Source of the DNA: Arenibacter catalasegens
GTDB lineage: Bacteria; Bacteroidota; Bacteroidia; Flavobacteriales; Flavobacteriaceae
Assembly: GCF_002909235.1 (NCBI RefSeq)
Contig: NZ_PHQQ01000020.1
Location: forward strand, 1 to 64,000
Direction of reading: 5' to 3'
Length of the DNA stretch: 64,000 bases
Shown: positions 26,522 to 35,850 of the stretch, piece by piece
Layout: each line of letters opens with the position of its first letter
How positions within the stretch are numbered: position 1 is the stretch's first letter
Translations under genes and position numbers: made by a program
The notes under the pieces: generated by a model
Databases searched by the model: none
What the model saw: the letters and a program-made list of their open reading frames with translations, nothing else
What the model was told of the DNA's origin: nothing

Positions 26522-26537
26522 CCAGCCTGTAGGTTGG
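26522..26537. repeat. CCAGCCTGTAGGTTGG inverted repeat, copy 2
   Basis: It matches 6407-6422 at 15 of 16 positions and sits in the 248-base spacer between the GH65 start and the pgmB stop. A weak CTGTC/GACAG hairpin follows at about 26598. The rest of the spacer shows nothing recognisable. Confidence 0.5.
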
Positions 26538-26670
26538 GGTTTCCTATTATCTTCACCTTGCCTGTGCTACTTTTTTTGCCTTGGGTGAGGTCAGAACTGT
26601 CCTTTGTGACAGGGCTGGGTAAGGTAAAGTATAAAATATCCAAGTAATTTATTATTGTTTGCCCTAAACT

Positions 26671-27324
26671 TTAATCCATAAGTCGATTTATAAATTCAAC
26701 ATCGATTTGCGTAAAATTCGCGAATACAAAATTCGCTTTGTTGAGTACCTCTTCCTCCCCAATACCAATACTCAACATGCCTGCATTGTTAGCTGCCTCT
26801 ATCCCTGCAACTGCATCCTCAAAGACTACGCAATCTTTTGGAGGGACCCCCATTTGTGTTGCGGCTATCAAAAAAACTTCTGGATCTGGCTTGGCTTTGG
26901 TTACTTGAGTGCCATCTACAATGACCTCAAAATAATCCATTAATTTCACCTTTTCCAAAATTGGGCGCGCATTTTTACTGGCCGATCCAAGGGCAATTGG
27001 CATATTATTCTTTTTAAGAAATCGAAGTACTTTTTGAACATCCGGTAATATTTCAGATTCGTCCATATGCGCTATGAGGGCTAAATAATCTTCATTCTTT
27101 TCTACCAGCCATTTATTGAATTGTTCTTGAGATGCCTTAACATCTCCAATTTCCAGAAGGATTTCCAAACACCTTTTGCGACTTACCCCTTTAAAAAGTT
27201 CATTTTGTTCATGGGTAAATTCAAAGCCCAATGCATTGGCCAATTTTCTCCAGGCCAAATAATGGTATTTGGCGGTGTCTACAATAACGCCATCCAAATC
27301 GAATATAAATCCTGTTTTCTTCAT
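26671..27324 (-). CDS. pgmB: beta-phosphoglucomutase
   Basis: This 217-residue HAD-family enzyme interconverts beta-glucose-1-phosphate and glucose-6-phosphate. The nucleophile motif FDLDGVIVDTAKYHYLAWRKL (residues 8-28) contains the DxD pair and the cap histidine typical of PgmB. GSASKNARPILEK near 113 gives the second HAD motif, and CVVFEDAVAGIEAANNAGM near 166-184 the metal site. It completes the route for the GH65 product. It lies between GH65 and the LacI-type regulator, all on the minus strand. Confidence 0.93.
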   Translation of the reverse strand: MKKTGFIFDLDGVIVDTAKYHYLAWRKLANALGFEFTHEQNELFKGVSRKRCLEILLEIGDVKASQEQFNKWLVEKNEDYLALIAHMDESEILPDVQKVLRFLKKNNMPIALGSASKNARPILEKVKLMDYFEVIVDGTQVTKAKPDPEVFLIAATQMGVPPKDCVVFEDAVAGIEAANNAGMLSIGIGEEEVLNKANFVFANFTQIDVEFINRLMD

Positions 27325-27499
27325 TGTTTAAGGTGTCAATTAAAATTTTGGTAGGGCCATGAAAATAGATTTATGGATTGTAGCATTTTCATTTTTCAGG
27401 AGAGATTCCAATGGCGTTTATTGCGCCTATGAATTTTCAGCTTTAATTGTATGATGCCCTTTCTCTTACAAGCAAGCTTAAAATGTAATATTATAAAAT

Positions 27500-28519
27500 C
27501 TAATTTACGGTTGATCCCCGTTCTATTAATGTGGGTTCCAAAACCCGAGTAATGTATGTTTCCTCCTCCAACTCACTTTCAACTTTTTCAATAAGCATTT
27601 CTGCTGCTATTTCTCCCATATGTTCACCGTGTTGGGCCACTGCCGTTAAACCAGGAGAGGCGTATTTGGATAAGAGACCATCTGTAAAACCTATAAAGGA
27701 AATATCTTCTGGAATTTTCAAGCCCTTACTTTGTACCAGTCTCATGCTGTGGATCGCAAATATTTCATTAACACTCAATACTGCGTCTACTTTTTCGCGA
27801 TTAAAAAAATCTTCGATCACCTTTTCATCAATCGTCATGGAAGGAAATTTCAGTATCAAATCTTTGTTGTAGGCAATGCCATTATCGGATAATGCCTCAC
27901 GATAACCCGCAGCTCTTTCCCTACTAACACTAAAATAGTCCTCAGTAGTAATCATGGCTATTCTTTTTCGCCCGTCTTTTATAAATTTGGTTACTGCGTT
28001 GTAGGCACCCTTTTTGTCATCGATAATTACCTTGTCACAGTTTATATGCTCTGTAACACGGTCAAACAATACCAAAGGAATTCCTTGTTCCGTAACTTCT
28101 TTTAAATGATTGTAGTCGTTCTTTAATTGTGTGCCGGCAGATAGGGCCATTATAAATCCGTCTATACTTCCATTGGCCAATAATTCCATATTGATTACTT
28201 CCCTGTCAAAAGATTCATCGGAGACGCATACAATGACATTATAACCTTTGGCATTGGCGTATTTTTCGATTCCCCTAAACACAGTTGTAAAAAAATGATG
28301 GACAATATCCGGAATGATCACCCCAATATTTTTGGTGCGCTTGTTCTTTAAACTAATGGCAATATTGTTGGGTTTGTAATTGTATAATTTTGCAAACGCC
28401 TGGATTTTCTCCTTAGTGTCAGATCCAATTTCCTCACTATTTTTCAATGCTTTGGAAACCGTGGAAATGGAAACCCCTAATTCCCTTGCAATATGCTTGA
28501 GGGTTATTTTTTTTTTCAA
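27500..28519 (-). CDS. LacI/GalR family transcriptional regulator
   Basis: This 339-residue regulator has the N-terminal LacI helix-turn-helix (ITLKHIARELGVSISTVSKALKN, residues 4-26), a hinge helix ending NNIAISLKNKRT, and a periplasmic-binding-protein-like effector domain (KNIGVIIPDIVHHFF onward). It is divergent from susC over a 372-base spacer and followed by pgmB, GH65 and GH13. It very probably controls this sugar locus in response to an alpha-glucoside. A candidate operator lies at 28763-28772. A run of lysines (MKKKITLK) marks the start. Confidence 0.93.
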   Translation of the reverse strand: MKKKITLKHIARELGVSISTVSKALKNSEEIGSDTKEKIQAFAKLYNYKPNNIAISLKNKRTKNIGVIIPDIVHHFFTTVFRGIEKYANAKGYNVIVCVSDESFDREVINMELLANGSIDGFIMALSAGTQLKNDYNHLKEVTEQGIPLVLFDRVTEHINCDKVIIDDKKGAYNAVTKFIKDGRKRIAMITTEDYFSVSRERAAGYREALSDNGIAYNKDLILKFPSMTIDEKVIEDFFNREKVDAVLSVNEIFAIHSMRLVQSKGLKIPEDISFIGFTDGLLSKYASPGLTAVAQHGEHMGEIAAEMLIEKVESELEEETYITRVLEPTLIERGSTVN

Positions 28520-28891
28520 AGGTGAATTTTTTTTTCAAGGTGAATATACTACTAAAAATACAAAAGCAATTGGACCTATTTGGCACAAATCTGAAAATTT
28601 CAATATCAAAGTGTAAAAATAGTATAATGATTTAAGAGTAAAGGTAAAATTACATAAATGTTAAAATAGTATTGATTTGTGTCAAAATATCATTGCAAAT
28701 AAAAAAGATGTATATTCGCACAAAATTCACTGATTTCGATAATGATAATATGTAAGGTTACTAAAACGTTTTCGGTATTATTTCGGCGTTAAAAACGAGA
28801 ATATAGCAAAATTTGGAAATATTAGTAGATATATTCGAATCAGGAACTTTGAACTCAATTAATTATCTAACTCAATTAAAACTATTATTGT
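28520..28891. other. divergent lacI-susC regulatory spacer
   Basis: 372 AT-rich bases without a gene. It holds the AAAACGTTTT palindrome at 28763-28772, and two TATATTCG words at 28711 and 28830 that resemble the Bacteroidota TAnnTTTG box, each with a TTG 14-15 bases upstream (shorter than usual). The promoter of susC cannot be chosen between them by eye. Confidence 0.6.
28763..28772. promoter_or_regulatory. candidate LacI-type operator upstream of susC
   Basis: AAAACGTTTT is a perfect 10-base palindrome with a central CG, the usual core of LacI-family operators; CT and CG flank it. It is about 120 bases before the susC start and 243 before the regulator start, so it could serve both directions. 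Confidence 0.5.
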
Positions 28892-31800
28892 ATGAAGCTT
28901 AAATTACTCAAAAGCCTGTTGCTTTTCGGAACATTTATGTGTTTTGGAATTGCATCAGCGCAAGAGGTGTCAGGTACGGTATCTGATGCCACTGGACCCT
29001 TGCCGGGTGCCAGCGTTGTGGTTAAAGGAACCACCAACGGAGCACAAACTGATTTTGATGGAAATTTCATTATCAGTGATGTGGATGCCAATTCAACCCT
29101 TGTTTTTAGCTATATCGGCTACAAAACACAGGAGGTGGTTGTAGGTAACCAAACCACTATGAACATAAGCATGGAGGAAGATGCAGAGGCATTGGCCGAA
29201 GTGGTTATCATTGGTTATGGTACAACGACAGTAAAGGATGCTACAGGAGCCGTTTCAGCGGTAACCTCTAAAGACTTTAACGGAGGTGTTATTTCATCGC
29301 CAGAACAATTAATACAAGGTAAAACGGCCGGTGTTCAAATTTCCCAAGGGAGTGGAGAACCAGGTTCTGGTGTTTCGATCAGGATTAGGGGTACATCCTC
29401 GGTTAGGTCCAATAACGACCCCTTATTTGTGGTTGATGGAGTGCCGCTTCCTTCAGGAGGTAGTTCTTCAGAAGGAACAGATATAGGTGTAGGTTCTAGT
29501 TCGGCTAGAAACCCACTTAGCTTTTTAAATCCAAATGATATTGAGAGCATGAGTATCTTAAAGGATGCTTCCTCAACCGCTATTTATGGTTCTAGAGGTG
29601 CCAATGGGGTAGTTATCATTACCACCAAAAGTGGTAAAGGTGGTGCTCAGGGAGGTACTTGGGAATTTTCTTCAGATCTAAGTTTTTCATCCCCCGCAAA
29701 TGAATTTGATTTATTGAATAGGAGCGAATTTATATCTGCTGTTTCTGCCTTTGGTGGAAATGCCACAGATTTAGGGAATGATACAGATTGGCAGTCGTTG
29801 GTTACAAGAAATTCATCTTCTACCAACAACAACCTTGCTTACTCTCAAAATTATGGTTCAGGTAATGTAAGGGCTACATTTAACTACGGTAAGCAGTTTG
29901 GGATAGTACCAAAATCTTCCCAAGAGCGGGTTACCGGTAGAATTAATCTTTCCCAAAGAGTATTTAACGATAAGTTAAAGTTGGATTTGCAAAGTACTAT
30001 TTCCCGTGTAAATGACGAGGCACCACCATTGAGTGGTAGTGCTGGCTCCACAGGAGATATGTTAGGTTCTGCCTACTCCGCCAACCCTACTTGGCCAGCT
30101 AATAGTACTTTCAACCCAGGGGATAGGATAAATTCGTTGAATTTGTTGGAGAACTGGCAAAGTCTAACCTACACCGATCGTTTTCTGATCAATTTTTCGG
30201 CCTCCTACGATATTGTGGAAGACCTAACAGCAAAGGTTACTGTAGGGTATGATAAGTCCGAATCTACGCGAGAAGCTGAATTGGGCAGTAAGTCCTTTAA
30301 TGTAGGCCGTGGTGCAGGTGGTAATGGTAGAGGTACCCTTAACGATCTTAACCTAGAGAATAGGCTGATCGAACTAACCTTGAACTACAAAAAAGACTTT
30401 GGTAATTCAGTATTGGAAGCTTTAGGTGGATTCTCATATCAGGATTTTAATACGGAAGGTAGAAATGTTGAAGGTTGGGGTTATGGAACTACAAATTTAA
30501 ACAATATGGCCAGGGACTTAACAAACTCGGCCAATAAGATAGAATCTTTGATTACAGGGTCTTACCAGCAGTATGGTTATGCCTCGGGGGGTGATGCTGA
30601 TATTTTTGTGAACAGACTTTTTCCTGATCCGATCTCCGATCGCTTGGGTGATGTAAGTATTCCGGTAAAATCTATTTTCACCAATACCTTTGACAATACT
30701 GATGAGTTGCAATCCTTTTTTGCCCGTGCCAATTATAGCATAGCAAGTAAATATTTGTTTACAGCTACGGTTAGGGCCGATGGTTCGTCCCGTTTTGGTG
30801 AAAATAACCGTTATGGTATTTTCCCGTCCGGTGCTTTTGCTTGGAAGATCAATGAAGAAGATTTTATGGGCGATGCCATGTCTACCCTAAAACTTAGGTT
30901 AAGCTATGGTATTACGGGTAACCAAGACGGATTGGGGTATGGCCGTTTCGCGAGAAGGGAAAGGTATTCTACATCTACAAATGGTGACCCCAATATTAGT
31001 GATGGAGGAGGGGTAAATGTTCCAGGTATTACTACAGTGGAATTTGCCAATCCGGATCTTAAATGGGAGGAAACTACCCAATATAACGTTGGTCTGGATT
31101 TTGGGTTTGCCAATGATCGCTTTAGTGGGTCTATTGATGTGTACCGTAAGGAAACGCGAGATTTATTGTTGAATATAGAAGCAGCACAACCTTCCCCACA
31201 ACCTACGTTTTTCCAAAATTTGGATGCAATAGTTTTGAATGAAGGAGCTGAATTGTCCCTTAATTACGATATTTTACAGGGGGATGATTTTGGTTGGACC
31301 GCTGGTTTTAATGTCTCCTATAACAAAAACGAAATTACCGATTTTGATGGAGAAATTGCCGCAGGAACCATTCGAGGAGCAGGATTGTCGAATGCCTTTG
31401 CGCAACGCTTGGCGTCGGGACAGCCTTTGTATTCCTTCTATCTAAGGAAGTTTACAGGCTTTGATGCTAACGGTAACCCTGTTCATGAGGGAGGTGTGGA
31501 TAATCAACAGTTCTTGGGCAAAAGTGCCCTTCCGGATATTACAGGTGGTTTCTCTACAAGTGCCAATTATAAAAATTGGTCTGCCTCTATGTATTTCAAT
31601 GGTCAATTTGGAAACTACATATACAATAATACCGCCAACGCCTTTTTCACAGGAGGTGCTATTGGTAGCGGTAATAACGTAACGCAAAACGTAGTGGAAT
31701 TGGCTGGACAAGAGAGTAGATTTGCAGAGGCTTCGGTTTCGACCAGATTCTTGGAAAAAGGAGATTTTGTAAGATTGCAAACAGCATCAATTTCCTATGA

Positions 31801-32014
31801 TGTTCCTTTAAGTGAAGGGTTGTTTAAGACAATGAGACTAAGTCTTACGGGTCAGAACCTTTTTGTGATTACAGATTATAGTGGTCTTGACCCTGAAGTT
31901 AGTGTAGCACCAGCAAGTGCTGCCCTGCTAAATGGCTTACCTATAGCGGGGATAGATTACAGTGCTTTCCCAAGACCAAGAACATTTACATTAGGATTTA
32001 ACGTAACTTTTTAA
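28892..32014 (+). CDS. susC: SusC-family TonB-dependent outer-membrane transporter
   Basis: This 1040-residue transporter forms the outer-membrane barrel of a SusCD glycan importer. After a signal peptide (cleavage near SAQ-EV) there is a carboxypeptidase-D-like regulatory domain (EVSGTVSDATGPLPGASVVVKG, residues 25-100). The plug follows (YGTTTVKDATGAVSAVTSKDF near 110 and GVSIRIRGTSSVRSNNDPLFVVDG near 160). The long barrel ends in FTLGFNVTF with a C-terminal phenylalanine. The divergent LacI gene and the GH65/GH13 set point to alpha-glucan oligosaccharides as cargo. The susD start is 10 bases after its stop. Confidence 0.95.
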   Translation: MKLKLLKSLLLFGTFMCFGIASAQEVSGTVSDATGPLPGASVVVKGTTNGAQTDFDGNFIISDVDANSTLVFSYIGYKTQEVVVGNQTTMNISMEEDAEALAEVVIIGYGTTTVKDATGAVSAVTSKDFNGGVISSPEQLIQGKTAGVQISQGSGEPGSGVSIRIRGTSSVRSNNDPLFVVDGVPLPSGGSSSEGTDIGVGSSSARNPLSFLNPNDIESMSILKDASSTAIYGSRGANGVVIITTKSGKGGAQGGTWEFSSDLSFSSPANEFDLLNRSEFISAVSAFGGNATDLGNDTDWQSLVTRNSSSTNNNLAYSQNYGSGNVRATFNYGKQFGIVPKSSQERVTGRINLSQRVFNDKLKLDLQSTISRVNDEAPPLSGSAGSTGDMLGSAYSANPTWPANSTFNPGDRINSLNLLENWQSLTYTDRFLINFSASYDIVEDLTAKVTVGYDKSESTREAELGSKSFNVGRGAGGNGRGTLNDLNLENRLIELTLNYKKDFGNSVLEALGGFSYQDFNTEGRNVEGWGYGTTNLNNMARDLTNSANKIESLITGSYQQYGYASGGDADIFVNRLFPDPISDRLGDVSIPVKSIFTNTFDNTDELQSFFARANYSIASKYLFTATVRADGSSRFGENNRYGIFPSGAFAWKINEEDFMGDAMSTLKLRLSYGITGNQDGLGYGRFARRERYSTSTNGDPNISDGGGVNVPGITTVEFANPDLKWEETTQYNVGLDFGFANDRFSGSIDVYRKETRDLLLNIEAAQPSPQPTFFQNLDAIVLNEGAELSLNYDILQGDDFGWTAGFNVSYNKNEITDFDGEIAAGTIRGAGLSNAFAQRLASGQPLYSFYLRKFTGFDANGNPVHEGGVDNQQFLGKSALPDITGGFSTSANYKNWSASMYFNGQFGNYIYNNTANAFFTGGAIGSGNNVTQNVVELAGQESRFAEASVSTRFLEKGDFVRLQTASISYDVPLSEGLFKTMRLSLTGQNLFVITDYSGLDPEVSVAPASAALLNGLPIAGIDYSAFPRPRTFTLGFNVTF

Positions 32015-32024
32015 TCATAGCATT

Positions 32025-33581
32025 ATGAACATACAAAAATATATGAAACCCGTTTTCGGCTCCATATTTGTATTGGTAGGCCTTGTAGCCTGTACCAATC
32101 TGGAGATAGAAGAAACGGATTCGATCATAACTAAGGCGACCGGTAGTGGTTTTACACCAGTGGCCAATCCAGCCTCTTCACTTGGTGACCTTTATAACAA
32201 AGTAGGAGGGGATTTTGCAACCCAAGAAACCATGTACGCCATGTCTGAGGTAACAACGGACGAGCTGTTGATTCCGACCCGGGGAACCGACTGGGGGGAT
32301 AACGGCATTTGGCGACAGTTGCATACCCATACTTGGACCCCTGCACATTTATTTATAAAGAATGCATGGAACAATTTAAATCAGAATGTATTTCGCGCAA
32401 GTGAGATTATAGAAAGTAACCCAGATGCTGCAGTTTTGGCGGAAGCTAAATTTCTTAGAGCATTCAATATGTTCTTCCTAGTGGACTTTTTTGGTTCCGT
32501 ACCTTTTAGGGAAGTAGATGAAGGCCCTGAAATTAATCCAAAGGTATTGTCCAGAAGTGAAGCCTTTAGCTTGGTAGAGAGCGATTTGTTGGCTGCATTG
32601 CCAGGTTTGCCCGATGGTAGTCCGGGAACTGCTAATACCGGAACGGCTACAAAGGCGGCGGCAAATTTCTTATTGGCAAAAATGTATCTAAATGCACATA
32701 TCTACAATGGAGGTACTGTTGATAACGCCAATATGCAAAAGGTAATAGATGCAGTTGATGATATTGCAGCTCAAGGTTTTGCTGTAGAAACGGGATATTT
32801 TCAAATATTCGAATCCTCGGATGATAATGAAACTATTCTGTTTTTAAAGAGCGATATCGGAGCTAGAATTTGGAATAGTATGCATTACAATATGAACTCC
32901 CCCGATAATACCGGTGGAGGATGGAACGGATTTTCCACATTGGCCGAATTCTATGATTCTTTTGAAGGTGCCGCCGACACCAATTATGTGGGTGATGACC
33001 AGGAAGAACGAAGAGGCTGGGTACCGGATGCATCCAATGCCAATAATATTAATTTAGGGCTTGGGTATGGTTTTTTAATTAACCAACAGTATAACGAAGA
33101 TGGTACTAAATTGAAAAACAGACAGGGCGGCGACCTAATATTAACCAAGGAGTTGACCTCTTTGGTGGGTAATGGTGAAGCTGCAGGTATGCGAATTCTT
33201 AAGTATCACCCAAATGACGGAGGAGAAATTAACTCTTTTAGAAAGCACCAGATCCTTTTCAGATACTCCGATGCCCATCTAATGAAGGCAGAGGCAATGA
33301 TGCGTATGGGCGGAGACGCTACGGCATTGGTGAACGAATTGCGCCAAGCGAGGACGAATACCCCAGATTTGCCAAGTGTAACCGAAGATGTGTTACTGGC
33401 AGAAAGAGGTAGGGAATTGTATATAGAATTTTGGAGAAGGAACGATTTGGTAAGATTTGATAAATTCACCGCACCTTGGAGCTTAAAGGAGATAAGTGGA
33501 GATCCTAATTTGAATCTTTTCCCAATTCCAGAAACTGCATTACTTTCCAATCCCAATTTGGTTCAAAACCCGGGGTACTAA
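32025..33581 (+). CDS. susD: SusD-family glycan-binding lipoprotein
   Basis: This 518-residue outer-membrane lipoprotein (GLVACTN, lipid on about C23) pairs with SusC as the lid of the importer. The TPR-like helices include EAKFLRAFNMFFLVDFFG near 143-160 and NFLLAKMYLNAHIYNGG. The C-terminal RGRELYIEFWRRNDLVRFDKF near 462-482 is the usual SusD region. No SusE/SusF-like gene and no outer-membrane amylase follow. A strong hairpin terminator lies 25 bases downstream, so susC-susD is a two-gene unit. Confidence 0.94.
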   Translation: MNIQKYMKPVFGSIFVLVGLVACTNLEIEETDSIITKATGSGFTPVANPASSLGDLYNKVGGDFATQETMYAMSEVTTDELLIPTRGTDWGDNGIWRQLHTHTWTPAHLFIKNAWNNLNQNVFRASEIIESNPDAAVLAEAKFLRAFNMFFLVDFFGSVPFREVDEGPEINPKVLSRSEAFSLVESDLLAALPGLPDGSPGTANTGTATKAAANFLLAKMYLNAHIYNGGTVDNANMQKVIDAVDDIAAQGFAVETGYFQIFESSDDNETILFLKSDIGARIWNSMHYNMNSPDNTGGGWNGFSTLAEFYDSFEGAADTNYVGDDQEERRGWVPDASNANNINLGLGYGFLINQQYNEDGTKLKNRQGGDLILTKELTSLVGNGEAAGMRILKYHPNDGGEINSFRKHQILFRYSDAHLMKAEAMMRMGGDATALVNELRQARTNTPDLPSVTEDVLLAERGRELYIEFWRRNDLVRFDKFTAPWSLKEISGDPNLNLFPIPETALLSNPNLVQNPGY

Positions 33582-33606
33582 GAATTTAGTTTAAGTTTAT
33601 TAATGG

Positions 33607-33642
33607 AAAAAGAGGGCTGTTCATTTGAACAGCCCTCTTTTT
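33607..33642 (+). terminator. intrinsic terminator after susD
   Basis: A 16-base perfect stem begins AAAAAGAGGGCTGTTC, with loop ATTT and an arm ending in TTTTT. The A-run and T-run on either side make it able to end transcription from both strands. It serves susCD and possibly the convergent symporter gene. Confidence 0.85.
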
Positions 33643-33770
33643 ATTTTATATAATCCGTTACCTAGTGTTGTCGCCTTAAATAAATAGTTTTCTATATGTT
33701 AAAGACAACACTAAAGGATAAGTAAGTATCTAATTTGTTCTAAAACTACCTCGAATTGATTCCCAATCTT

Positions 33771-35423
33771 TTATTTGGCAAAATAGATATAAATCCCAAT
33801 TACAATAACGCATACGGCAATCCCTACTTGATTAACATATTTATAAGGTTCAATAGAAACCTGCTTGGTGTATTCCAATTCATAGGCTTCCTTTCTAGGA
33901 TAAAACTTGCCAATAATCAGCATGATCGCGGCATTGGTTACAAATAAAATAGCCATGATGTGCAAGTAATGCGGATAAGCATCGGCTTCCACCAATTTTA
34001 ATGCGGCAGGATCTGTAATCCCTGAGGCCTTGGCCGATTCCAACGCTTTATCTACAAAGTGTCCTTGCAATATAAATTGACTTATGATATACAACAAAGA
34101 CCCTGAGAATATGGCAATTTTAGCAGCGATGGCAGGGACCCTTTTGGTTAAATAACCTACAACGATTATAGTGAAAATAGGAATGCTATAAATTCCGTTT
34201 ATTTCTTGTAGGTAGTTAAATAGACTTCCTGCATTTGCAATCAATGGTGCTATGAACATGGCTGCAAGAGCTAAGCAAATACCGAATATCTTGCCGTATT
34301 TAACAACCGTTTTTTCAGGAGCATCCTTATTTATATGTTGCTTGTATATATCTATCCCGAATAAAGTTACCGAACTGTTAAGAACACTATTAAAGGAACT
34401 TAAAATGGCGCCAAAAAGTACAGCAGCGAAAAATCCGACCAAAGGTTTGGGTAATACGGCCCGAACCAATTCTGGATAGGCAAGGTCGCTAGAGGCTAAT
34501 CCACCGTCAAAATAATGATACGCAATCATTCCTGGTAACACCAAGATTAAGGGTCCCAGAATCTTTAAAAAAGAGGCCAATAACAATCCTTTTTGCCCCT
34601 CTGCCAGATTTTTGGCCCCCAAGGCCCTTTGAATGATCTGTTGGTTGGTACCCCAATAAAAAAGTTGAACCAGCATCATTCCCGTAAAAATGGTGGAAAA
34701 TGGGACTTCCTGTCCGGTTTCGCCCGTTGAGTCGAATCTTGCGGCATCCGACGAAATTAAATTATCAAGACCTTCAAACATATTTCCGTCCCCAATGGCC
34801 ATCAAACCAAAAATTGGAATAAGGATACCACCAACGATAAGACCAACAGCATTGATACTATCTGAAACGGCTACCGCTTTTAGTCCCCCAAAAACTGCAT
34901 AAATAGAACCTATAATTCCAATACCCCATATACACACTACTAGGGCTGTCGTGTCGGACACTCCCAAAAGTTCAGGAACATTGAACATACCACTTATAGC
35001 CACAGATCCCGAATATAGAATAACCGGCAAAAGGACTACCACATAGCCTGTTAGAAATAGACCTGAAGTTATGGTTTTTGTGGTAACATCAAATCTCTTC
35101 GCCAAAAATTGGGGAATAGTGGTGAGTCCACCTTTTAGATACCTGGGCAATAAAAATACGGCAGTAACTACCATGGCAATCGCAGCTAAAGTCTCCCAGG
35201 CCATAACCGATAGACCATCTGTATAGGCACTTCCGTTGAGACCTACAATTTGTTCCGTGGAAAGGTTGGTCAGTAGTAAAGACCCCGCAATTACACCAGC
35301 GGTGAGACTTCTGCCTCCCAGAAAATAACCGTCAGCAGAATTTTCATCGGTTTTTCGGGTAGCCAGGTATGCAATTAGGGCAACCAAGAGGGTAAAGCCC
35401 ACAAAAGAAAGAATTCCTAACAT
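33771..35423 (-). CDS. sodium:solute symporter (SSS/SLC5 family)
   Basis: This 550-residue inner-membrane carrier has about 14 hydrophobic helices. The SSS family pattern is clear: YFLGGRSLTAGVIAGSLLLTNLSTEQIVGLNG near residues 33-64, then AVFGGLKAVAVSDSINAVGLIVGG near 175-198. The length and the C-terminal extra helices suit the sugar-transporting SLC5-like branch. Next to a SusCD/GH65 locus it may import the oligosaccharide or glucose across the inner membrane, but sialate, myo-inositol and other solutes are also possible. Its upstream spacer is shared with the FG-GAP gene cluster. Confidence 0.88.
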   Translation of the reverse strand: MLGILSFVGFTLLVALIAYLATRKTDENSADGYFLGGRSLTAGVIAGSLLLTNLSTEQIVGLNGSAYTDGLSVMAWETLAAIAMVVTAVFLLPRYLKGGLTTIPQFLAKRFDVTTKTITSGLFLTGYVVVLLPVILYSGSVAISGMFNVPELLGVSDTTALVVCIWGIGIIGSIYAVFGGLKAVAVSDSINAVGLIVGGILIPIFGLMAIGDGNMFEGLDNLISSDAARFDSTGETGQEVPFSTIFTGMMLVQLFYWGTNQQIIQRALGAKNLAEGQKGLLLASFLKILGPLILVLPGMIAYHYFDGGLASSDLAYPELVRAVLPKPLVGFFAAVLFGAILSSFNSVLNSSVTLFGIDIYKQHINKDAPEKTVVKYGKIFGICLALAAMFIAPLIANAGSLFNYLQEINGIYSIPIFTIIVVGYLTKRVPAIAAKIAIFSGSLLYIISQFILQGHFVDKALESAKASGITDPAALKLVEADAYPHYLHIMAILFVTNAAIMLIIGKFYPRKEAYELEYTKQVSIEPYKYVNQVGIAVCVIVIGIYIYFAK

Positions 35424-35850
35424 TATAAATAGAGTTTAATTGATTGTTCAGGCTAAATATATTGGATTATTTGTAATATCAGGCAAGCATAATTAATTTA
35501 ACACAAAATCATCCTTAAAAAGATATCAAAAACATATCAGTAAAGCGCAAATAAATATCAATTATTAACAGTGCGGGCAACTGTATTTTATTCAACTTTA
35601 GTTATCTTGCCTATAATTTTAAAAGGTGGGCTTTCTTCCCTTTAAATACGGGTCTATATAAAGATTATATATTTTTAATTGGTGCTGGATATTGGTAGTT
35701 TTTGGACAGTTTTTTTTGATAAATATTGCTATTCCTTAAGACTCGGAAATTAAAATTGTTGGGGAAAAGTTTAAATTCTTAAAATGGTAAAATGGCGGTA
35801 TAAACTTTTAATGCAAATTAACGCTGTTATAAAAATAATCATAAATATAT
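35424..35850. other. divergent spacer between symporter and FG-GAP genes
   Basis: 427 AT-rich bases with no gene. On the minus strand TTG (complement of 35484-35486) with a 22-base spacer and TATATTTA (35454-35461) is a weak promoter candidate for the symporter. Nothing convincing was recognised for the plus-strand gene. Confidence 0.5.

Noticed and set aside
28711-28837. TATATTCG words as the susC promoter
   Set aside because: Two equal candidates exist, both with TTG only 14-15 bases upstream, so neither can be chosen.
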